12,457 nt of DNA from Betaproteobacteria bacterium (GTDB taxonomy: Bacteria > Pseudomonadota > Gammaproteobacteria > Burkholderiales > SG8-39), in contig JAFAGU010000025.1 in assembly GCA_019237595.1 (NCBI GenBank), positions 1 to 12,457 of the forward strand. Direction: 5' to 3'. The position numbers were made by a program, and so were the translations under genes. The first letter of the stretch is position 1. Every line of letters begins with the position of its first letter. A model generated the notes under the pieces. The model worked only from the letters and a program-made list of their open reading frames with translations, did no database searches and was not told where the DNA came from. Positions 1 through 6,038 of this stretch are shown here, piece by piece.

Positions 1-1550
1 TCCTCGCCGAGACGCGCAACGCCGAGAGCCTGCCGATCCGCAACCGCCTCACCGACGAGGAAGTCGCGAAGTTCGCGGCCAACCGCTACCGCTTCGAGGG
101 CGTCGACATCAAGGCGCGGCTTTTCCGGCAGTACCCCTACGGCGACACCGCCTCGCACGTGATCGGCTACATGGGACGCATCAACCAGCAGGACCAGGCG
201 AAGCTCGAGGAGCAAGGAGTCGACGCGAACTACCGCGGCACGGACTTCATGGGCAAGGCCGGCATCGAGGCCTCGTACCAGGACGAGCTCCATGGCATCA
301 CGGGCCTGGAGCAGGTCGAGATCGACGCTGCGGGCCGCGGCATCCGCACGCTCTCGCGCACGCCCTCGCAGCCGGGAAACAATGTCGTCCTTTCTCTCGA
401 CCTCAAGCTGCAGCAGGTCGTGGAGAACGCGTTCGGCGGGCGGCGCGGCGCCATGGTGGCGATCGATCCCTCGAGCGGCGCCATCCTCGCGTTCGTCTCG
501 AAGCCAGGCTTCGACCCGAACCTCTTCGTCGACGGCATCGATCCGCAGAGCTGGACGGAGCTCAACACGTCCGCCGACCGGCCGCTCCTCAACCGCGTGA
601 CGAACGGCGTGTACCCCCCGGGCTCGACGTTCAAGCCCTTCCTCGCGCTCGCGGCGCTCGAAGCCGGGAAGCGGCGGCCCTCCAGCGCGATCTTCGACCC
701 GGGCTATTTCGACTTCGGCGGCCGGCGATTCCGCGACGACAAGAAGGGCGGGCACGGCACGGTGGACCTCTACCGGTCGATCGTCGATTCCTGCGACACC
801 TACTACTACCACGTGGCGAACGACATGGGCATCGACGCGATCGCCGCCTTCATGAAGAAGGTCGGCTTCGGCGCGCGGACCGGCGTGGACCTGCGCGGCG
901 AGAGCGAAGGCGTCCTGCCCTCGCCCGAATGGAAGCAACGGCGCTTCAAGCGCCCGGAGCAGCAGAAGTGGTACGCGGGGGAGACGATCTCGATCGGCAT
1001 CGGCCAGGGCTACAACGCCTACACGCCGATCCAGCTCGCGAACGGGCTGGCGACGGTGCTGAATGGCGGCACGATGTATCGCCCGCACCTCGTCGCGGAG
1101 ATCGACAACCTGCGCACCGGCGAAAAGAAGTTCTTCGAGCCGGAGGTCGTGCAGCGCACCGCCCTGAAGCCCGAGTGGGTCGAGTTCATCAAGAAGGCGA
1201 TGGCCGGCGTGAACAAGGAAGGCACCGCCGCGCGCTCTTTCGTGGGCGCGCAATACACGAGCGGCGGCAAGACCGGGACGGCGCAGGTGGTGGCCATCAA
1301 GCAGAACGAGAAGTACGACGAGGCGAAGGTCTCGGAGCGGCTGCGCGACCATTCCTGGTTCATCGCTTTCGCGCCGCTCGAGAACCCGAAGATCGCGCTT
1401 GCGATCATCGTCGAGAACGGCGGCTTCGGCGCGCGCGCGGCCGCTCCCATCGCCCGCACGGCGCTCGACTACTACCTGCTGGGCAAGCTCCCGCCGGGAA
1501 TGGCGCCGGCGCCGGAGGACGACGACGCCGAGCAGGGGGAGAGCGACTGA
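1..1550 (+). CDS. mrdA: Penicillin-binding protein 2, peptidoglycan DD-transpeptidase (5' truncated by window edge)
   Basis: The gene enters from the left edge, reading from base 3, with 515 residues visible. Full-length PBP2 is about 630 residues, so roughly the first 100-120 (cytoplasmic tail, membrane anchor, start of the pedestal) are missing. The three transpeptidase motifs are intact: STFK with the acylated serine codon at 624-626, SCD with its serine at 789-791, and KTG at 1269-1277 within SGGKTGTAQ. The upstream segment around HVIGYMGRI and the GKAGIEASY stretch match the PBP2 pedestal/head region. The enzyme cross-links new peptidoglycan in the periplasm during sidewall elongation, working with RodA. 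An acidic tail (EDDDAEQGESD) ends the protein. rodA follows directly, as in most proteobacteria, and mreBCD probably lie further upstream. PBP3 (FtsI) is less likely because the neighbour is rodA rather than mur genes. Confidence 0.95.
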   Translation, partial: LAETRNAESLPIRNRLTDEEVAKFAANRYRFEGVDIKARLFRQYPYGDTASHVIGYMGRINQQDQAKLEEQGVDANYRGTDFMGKAGIEASYQDELHGITGLEQVEIDAAGRGIRTLSRTPSQPGNNVVLSLDLKLQQVVENAFGGRRGAMVAIDPSSGAILAFVSKPGFDPNLFVDGIDPQSWTELNTSADRPLLNRVTNGVYPPGSTFKPFLALAALEAGKRRPSSAIFDPGYFDFGGRRFRDDKKGGHGTVDLYRSIVDSCDTYYYHVANDMGIDAIAAFMKKVGFGARTGVDLRGESEGVLPSPEWKQRRFKRPEQQKWYAGETISIGIGQGYNAYTPIQLANGLATVLNGGTMYRPHLVAEIDNLRTGEKKFFEPEVVQRTALKPEWVEFIKKAMAGVNKEGTAARSFVGAQYTSGGKTGTAQVVAIKQNEKYDEAKVSERLRDHSWFIAFAPLENPKIALAIIVENGGFGARAAAPIARTALDYYLLGKLPPGMAPAPEDDDAEQGESD

Positions 1551-1582
1551 TGGCCGCTCCGGAAAGAAGCCGGTGGAAATAG
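1550..1582 (+). other. Ten-codon minigene in a TGATG junction, overlapping the rodA start
   Basis: The last base of the mrdA stop TGA (1548-1550) is also the first base of an ATG, giving TGATG. That ATG opens ten codons (MAAPERSRWK) and ends at TAG 1580-1582, overlapping the proposed GTG start of rodA in another frame. It may be a chance ORF, a coupling leader that brings terminating ribosomes to rodA, or the remnant of the original rodA start after a frameshift. The sequence alone does not decide this. Confidence 0.3.
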
Positions 1583-2685
1583 CGCGCGTGCCGGTGCGGC
1601 GCGTCGCCGCTCGCTTCGTCGAGGGGATCGACGCGACGCTCCTCGTGCTCATCCTCTCGCTTTCGGCGCTTGGGCTCCTCGCCCTCTTTTCCGCGAGCTA
1701 TGAAAACCCGGCCCGCGTGGTGAACCAGGTGCTCAACCTCTGCGTCGCCTTCGCGGCGATGTGGCTCGTCGCGCAGGTGCCGCCGCAGACGCTCATCCGG
1801 TTTGCGGTGCCCGCCTACCTCATTGGGCTCGCGCTCCTTGTCGGCGTGGCAGTCGCCGGCGATGTCGTGAACGGCGCCCGGCGCTGGCTGCACGTCGGAG
1901 TAACGCGCTTCCAGCCCTCCGAGATGATGAAGCTCGCGGTGCCGATGATGCTCGCGTGGTACTTCCACAAGCGCGAGACGGAACTGCGGCTGCGCGACTT
2001 CGCCCTCGGGGCGCTGCTGTTCGTGGTGCCGCTCGCCCTGATCGCGCGCCAACCCGACCTCGGCACCGCGGCGCTCGTCGGCGCAACCGGGTTCTACGTG
2101 ATTTTCTTCGCCGGCATCAGCTGGAAGGTGCTGGGCGGCGTGACGGCGCTCGGCGTGGCGGCGCTCTTCCCTCTCTGGGGAATGCTGCACGACTACCAGA
2201 GAAAGCGGGTCCTCACGCTCCTCGATCCGACGACCGACCCCTTGGGCGCCGGCTACCACATCATCCAGTCCACCATCGCGGTCGGCTCGGGCGGGCTCTT
2301 CGGCAAGGGTTGGCTCAACGGAACGCAGGCGCACCTGGAATTCATTCCCGAGCGCCACACGGACTTCATCTTCGCCGTGTTCTCCGAAGAGTTCGGGCTC
2401 ATCGGCAACAGCGTCCTGCTCGTGCTCTACGCGCTCCTCGTCGGGCGGGGGCTGATGATCGCGGCCAACGCGCCAACCGTGTTCTCGCGCCTTTTCGCAG
2501 GCTCCATCGCGCTCATGTTCTTCACGTACGCCTTCGTGAACATGGGCATGGTCTCCGGCATCCTTCCCGTCGTAGGCGTGCCCCTTCCCTTCCTCTCGTA
2601 CGGCGGCACGGCGCTTCTCACGCTCTTCATCGGCGCCGGGATCCTCATGAGCGTGAACCGGCACCGCAAGCTCGTGCAGACATAG
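1573..2685 (+). CDS. rodA: RodA, SEDS-family peptidoglycan glycosyltransferase
   Basis: RodA polymerises lipid II into glycan strands in the inner membrane and pairs with PBP2 in the elongasome. I chose the GTG at 1573 as start: it gives 370 residues, the same length as E. coli RodA, and is preceded by the purine-rich GGAAAGAAG at 1561-1569. The frame stays open further upstream, but that part overlaps mrdA and translates to arginine-rich non-protein-like sequence. The protein is hydrophobic throughout, consistent with about ten membrane segments. SEDS hallmarks are present: GARRWLHVG (residues 101-109) followed by FQPSE, QPDLGTA (160-166), ERHTDFIFAV with the probable catalytic Asp264, and PLPFLSYGGTALLT near the C-terminus. 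The mrdA stop lies 22 bp upstream. An out-of-frame ATG overlaps that stop (see findings), so the exact start is not certain; GTG at 1588 is an alternative. Confidence 0.93.
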   Translation: MEIARVPVRRVAARFVEGIDATLLVLILSLSALGLLALFSASYENPARVVNQVLNLCVAFAAMWLVAQVPPQTLIRFAVPAYLIGLALLVGVAVAGDVVNGARRWLHVGVTRFQPSEMMKLAVPMMLAWYFHKRETELRLRDFALGALLFVVPLALIARQPDLGTAALVGATGFYVIFFAGISWKVLGGVTALGVAALFPLWGMLHDYQRKRVLTLLDPTTDPLGAGYHIIQSTIAVGSGGLFGKGWLNGTQAHLEFIPERHTDFIFAVFSEEFGLIGNSVLLVLYALLVGRGLMIAANAPTVFSRLFAGSIALMFFTYAFVNMGMVSGILPVVGVPLPFLSYGGTALLTLFIGAGILMSVNRHRKLVQT

Positions 2686-2742
2686 CGGCTCTCGCCATCT
2701 TGGTGCAGAGCAGCATATTTTGAAAACACGCTCCGCATCATG

Positions 2743-2779
2743 AAACAAGGGGTGCCTAACCTGCTGTAAAGCCTTGTTT
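2743..2779. repeat. 8-bp perfect inverted repeat in the rodA-aceA gap (candidate operator or weak terminator)
   Basis: AAACAAGG at 2743-2750 is matched exactly by its reverse complement CCTTGTTT at 2772-2779, with 21 bp between the arms. The arm centres are 29 bp apart, close to three helical turns, which would suit a looping or cooperative regulator of aceA. A run of four T residues (2777-2780) at the right arm also allows a weak rodA terminator, although the 21-nt loop is long for that. It lies about 100-130 bp before the aceA start, in the AT-richest stretch of the left half. Confidence 0.35.
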
Positions 2780-2863
2780 TGCTGCACCTCGCCCTAGGCC
2801 GTTCGGCGTGTTGCTGTGCGCCATCGCGGATCGCACACTCTGCGGTATTCCTTTCAACCGGCC

Positions 2864-2869
2864 AGGAGG
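2864..2869 (+). promoter_or_regulatory. Strong ribosome binding site that fixes the aceA start
   Basis: A perfect AGGAGG stands 7 nt before the GTG at 2877. It favours that GTG over the in-frame ATG at 2808, which would add 23 residues (beginning MLLCAIAD) unlike any usual isocitrate lyase N-terminus. Confidence 0.85.
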
Positions 2870-2876
2870 CGCGCAC

Positions 2877-4214
2877 GTGGATCGACAACAACAAATCAGG
2901 GCTCTCGAGCAGGACTGGGCAACCAATCCGAGGTGGAAAGGCGTCAAGCGCGGCTACAGCGCCGCGGATGTCGTCCGCCTGCGCGGCAGCGTCGCGGTCG
3001 AGCACACGCTCGCGCGGCGCGGCGCGGAGAAGCTCTGGAAGATGTGCCACGAGCGGCCATTCGTGAATTCGCTCGGCGCGCTGACCGGCAACCAGGCCAT
3101 GCAGCAGGTGAAGGCAGGCGTGCCGGCGATCTACCTCTCCGGATGGCAGGTCGCCGCCGACGCCAACGATTCGCTCTCGATGTACCCGGACCAGTCGCTC
3201 TACGCCGTGTCTTCGGTACCCACGGTCGTGAAGCGCATCAACAACGCGCTCCTGCGCTGCGACCAGATCCAGACGATGGAAGCGTTCGAAGGCAAGAACT
3301 CTGCCGCCATCGACTGGCTCGCGCCGATCGTGGCCGACGCGGAATCGGGCTTCGGCGGCGTGCTGAACGCCTTCGAGCTCATGAAGGCCATGATCGACGC
3401 CGGCGCGGCCGGCGTGCACTACGAGGACCAGCTCGCCTCCGTCAAGAAGTGCGGCCACATGGGCGGCAAGGTGCTCGTGCCGACGCAGGAAGCCGTGCAG
3501 AAGCTCATCGCCGCGCGCCTCGCGGCCGACGTGATGGGCGTCCCGACGGTCCTGCTCGCCCGCACGGACGCCGAAGCCGCGGACATCGTCACGAGCGACG
3601 TGGACGACAACGACAAGCCCTTCCTCACCGGCGAGCGCACCTCCGAAGGCTTCTACAAGACCCGCAAGGGCTTCGACCAGGCGCTCTCGCGCGGCCTTGC
3701 CTACGCGGAATATGCCGACATGGTCTGGTGCGAGACCGGCACTCCCGACCTGGATTTTGCAAGACGATTTGCCGAAGGGGTGAGAAAGCGTTTCCCCGAA
3801 AAAATGCTTGCGTACAACTGCTCGCCGTCCTTCAACTGGAAGCGCAACCTCGACGATGCGACGATCGGCAAGTTCCAGCGCGAGCTGGGCGCCATGGGCT
3901 ACAAGTTCCAGTTCATCACGCTCGCCGGCTTCCACTCGCTCAACTACTCGATGTTCGAGCTCGCGCATGGCTACGCGCGCGACAACATGACGGCGTTCGT
4001 CGAGCTGCAGCAGAAGGAGTTCGCCGCCGCGGAAAAAGGCTTCACCGCGGTCAAGCACCAGCGCGAGGTCGGCACCGGGTACTTCGACCAGGTCACCCAG
4101 GTCGTGACGGCAGGCAAGGCTTCGACCACCGCCCTGCACGGCTCCACCGAGGACGAGCAGTTCTTCGGCGAAGACGCGCTGACGCAATCGAAGAAAGCCA
4201 AGCTCGCCGCCTGA
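2877..4214 (+). CDS. aceA: Isocitrate lyase
   Basis: The enzyme cleaves isocitrate to glyoxylate and succinate in the cytoplasm, the first step of the glyoxylate shunt used for growth on acetate or fatty acids. From the GTG start it is 445 residues (E. coli 434). Visible hallmarks are the N-terminal WKGVKRGYSAADV, LSGWQVAADAN (residues 88-98), ADAESGFGG (153-161) with metal-site acidic residues, the catalytic-loop signature KKCGHMGGKVL at 190-200 with catalytic Cys192, TDAEAA around 230, and NCSPSFNWKR at 314-323, a substrate-binding segment. Methylisocitrate lyase is excluded by the length and by the KKCGH signature. aceK follows after 13 nt, so the two are probably one transcript. A roughly 60-bp stretch at 3751-3810 is unusually AT-rich with AGA and CGA codons (see findings). 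Regulation is likely from the 191-bp upstream gap, but no confident promoter is visible there. Confidence 0.97.
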   Translation: MDRQQQIRALEQDWATNPRWKGVKRGYSAADVVRLRGSVAVEHTLARRGAEKLWKMCHERPFVNSLGALTGNQAMQQVKAGVPAIYLSGWQVAADANDSLSMYPDQSLYAVSSVPTVVKRINNALLRCDQIQTMEAFEGKNSAAIDWLAPIVADAESGFGGVLNAFELMKAMIDAGAAGVHYEDQLASVKKCGHMGGKVLVPTQEAVQKLIAARLAADVMGVPTVLLARTDAEAADIVTSDVDDNDKPFLTGERTSEGFYKTRKGFDQALSRGLAYAEYADMVWCETGTPDLDFARRFAEGVRKRFPEKMLAYNCSPSFNWKRNLDDATIGKFQRELGAMGYKFQFITLAGFHSLNYSMFELAHGYARDNMTAFVELQQKEFAAAEKGFTAVKHQREVGTGYFDQVTQVVTAGKASTTALHGSTEDEQFFGEDALTQSKKAKLAA

Positions 4215-4227
4215 GGCGAGCCGATCC

Positions 4228-6006
4228 ATGGGCGTGACGAGCGCCGCTCCCACTGCCATTCGCCTGCGGGAGCGGCGCGCGACCCTGCCCACCGACATCG
4301 CCAGGGCGATCCTAGGCGGCTTCGACCGGCATTACCGGCTCTTCCGCCAGGCCGCTCTCGATGCCAAGGGGCTGTTCGAGCGCGCGGCGTGGCAGGAGCT
4401 CGCCGAGCTCTCGCGGCAGCGCATCGGCATGTACGACCTGCGCGTGGAGGAGGCGGTACGCAGCCTCCTCGACCGTTTTCCCGAGGCGGAGGTCGACGAG
4501 ACGCTGTGGCCGGCGATCAAGCTCGCGTACATCGGCCTCCTCCAGGAGCACATGCAGCCCGAGTGCGCCGAGACGTTCTACAACTCGGTCGCGTGCGCGG
4601 TGCTTCACCGGCGCCACTACCACAACGAGTTCATCTTCTGGCGGCCGGGCGTCGCCACCGAGCACCTGGAGGGCGAGCGGCCGAGCTACCGCTGCTATTA
4701 CCCGCTGCAAACCGGCCTAAGGCGGACGCTTCGCACCATTGCGCGTTCCTACGGCCTCGCGAACCGCTGGGAAGACCCCGAACGGGACTTGCGCAACGTC
4801 GTGCACGCCCTGCGCAGGCACTTCGGGCGCCCGGCTCGCGCCCATCCCGACCTGCAGATCCAGGTCCTCGACTCGCTTTTTATCCGCAACAAGTCTGCCT
4901 ACGTCGTCGGCCGCGTCATCAACGCGCATCGCGAGACTCCGTTCGCCGTGCCGATCCTCCAGAACGCGAAGGGCGAGCTGTACCTCGACGCCCTCCTCAT
5001 GGGCGAGGACCCGTTGCTCGTGCTCTTCTCGTTCGCGCGGGCGTATTTCTTCGTCGACATGGAGGTCCCGGCCGCGTACGTGTCGTTCCTGCGCTGGCTC
5101 ATGCCGAAGAAGCCGCGCGCGGAGCTCTATATGTCCGTGGGCCTCGCCAAGCAGGGCAAGACCCTCTTCTACCGCGACCTGCACTATCACCTGCGGCACT
5201 CGAGCGACAAGTTCGTCGCCGCCCCGGGCATCAAGGGCATGGTGATGCTCGTCTTTACGTTGCCTTCGTTCCCCTTCGTCTTCAAGCTGATCCGCGACCG
5301 GTTCGCGCCCACGAAGGACATCGACCGCCAGACGGTGAAGGACCGCTACCTCATGGTGAAGCTCCACGACCGGGTCGGGCGCATGGCCGACACGCTCGAG
5401 TACTCGCTCGTCGCGCTGCCGCTGGAGCGCTTCGAGCCGGCGCTCGTCGAGGAGCTCAAGCGCGAGTGCGGCTCGCTCATCGAGATCGACGGCGACGAGC
5501 TCGTCATCGGCCATTGCTACATCGAGCGGCGCATGCAGCCGCTCAACCTCTACGTCGAGGAGCTCAAGCGCGACGGCGACGGGACGCGGCTGCAGAGCGT
5601 CCTGCGCGAATACGGCAAGGCAATCAAGGAGCTTGCCGGCGCCGGCATCTTCCCGGGCGACATGCTCCTCAAGAACTTCGGCGTCACGCGCCATGAGCGC
5701 GTGGTGTTCTACGACTACGACGAGATCCAGCCGATCGGCGAAATGAACTTCCTGCGTATCCCGCCGCCGCGCAGCTACGAGGACGAGGTCTCGGCCGAGC
5801 CCTACTGGCGCGTGGGAGAAGGGGACGTCTTCCCGGAGCAGTTCGAGCGCTTCTTCCTCTCGGATCCGGACGCGAGGCGCCTCTTCTACGAGCACCATCG
5901 CGACCTCCTCGACCCAGCGTTCTGGCAGGAAAAGAAGGAGCACGTCCTCGCCGGCGTGCAGGAGGACGTGTATCCCTATCCGGAGGACTGCCGCTTCAGG
6001 CGCTGA
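4228..6006 (+). CDS. aceK: Isocitrate dehydrogenase kinase/phosphatase
   Basis: AceK reversibly phosphorylates isocitrate dehydrogenase. Inactivating it diverts isocitrate to the lyase encoded just upstream, so the two genes together set the TCA/glyoxylate branch point. The protein is 592 residues (E. coli 578). The N-terminal half is the regulatory region. The kinase-like half shows APGIKGMVMLVFTLP (332-346, nucleotide-binding loop), VFKLIRD with the likely ATP-binding Lys353, HDRVGRMADT with Asp381 (corresponding to the Asp of E. coli AceK implicated in the phosphatase activity), FPGDMLLKNFGVTRH with catalytic Asp478, and FYDYDEI with metal-binding Asp496. The spacing of the last two agrees with E. 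coli Asp457/Asp475. The ATG at 4228 has GCGAG 7 nt upstream, a moderate ribosome binding site, and lies 13 nt past the aceA stop. It ends 15 bp before the convergent cyclase stop. Confidence 0.96.
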   Translation: MGVTSAAPTAIRLRERRATLPTDIARAILGGFDRHYRLFRQAALDAKGLFERAAWQELAELSRQRIGMYDLRVEEAVRSLLDRFPEAEVDETLWPAIKLAYIGLLQEHMQPECAETFYNSVACAVLHRRHYHNEFIFWRPGVATEHLEGERPSYRCYYPLQTGLRRTLRTIARSYGLANRWEDPERDLRNVVHALRRHFGRPARAHPDLQIQVLDSLFIRNKSAYVVGRVINAHRETPFAVPILQNAKGELYLDALLMGEDPLLVLFSFARAYFFVDMEVPAAYVSFLRWLMPKKPRAELYMSVGLAKQGKTLFYRDLHYHLRHSSDKFVAAPGIKGMVMLVFTLPSFPFVFKLIRDRFAPTKDIDRQTVKDRYLMVKLHDRVGRMADTLEYSLVALPLERFEPALVEELKRECGSLIEIDGDELVIGHCYIERRMQPLNLYVEELKRDGDGTRLQSVLREYGKAIKELAGAGIFPGDMLLKNFGVTRHERVVFYDYDEIQPIGEMNFLRIPPPRSYEDEVSAEPYWRVGEGDVFPEQFERFFLSDPDARRLFYEHHRDLLDPAFWQEKKEHVLAGVQEDVYPYPEDCRFRR

Positions 6007-6007
6007 G

Positions 6008-6038
6008 CGCTCGCGCGGGGGCTATTTCTCGGCGAGCG
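6008..6038. repeat. GC-rich inverted repeat between convergent aceK and cyclase ends
   Basis: CGCTCGC (6008-6014) and GCGAGCG (6032-6038) form a 7-bp perfect stem around a 17-nt loop that contains the cyclase stop codon; the left arm begins 2 nt after the aceK stop. The position suits a bidirectional terminator, but there is no T-run on either side and the arms are simple GC-rich sequence. It is a weak call. Confidence 0.25.

Noticed and set aside
2720..2748. TTGAAA (2720-2725) as -35 of an aceA promoter
   Set aside because: Nothing resembling a -10 hexamer lies 16-18 bp downstream, so no promoter call was made.
1405..2787. 460-codon minus-strand open frame opposite rodA
   Set aside because: It is a charged, biased translation antisense to a conserved membrane protein; a GC-driven artefact.
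2427..4298. Very long open frame (623 codons) on the minus strand across rodA and aceA
   Set aside because: It is antisense to two clearly conserved genes, has a low-complexity Arg/Val/Glu/His-rich translation, and is expected from high third-position GC.
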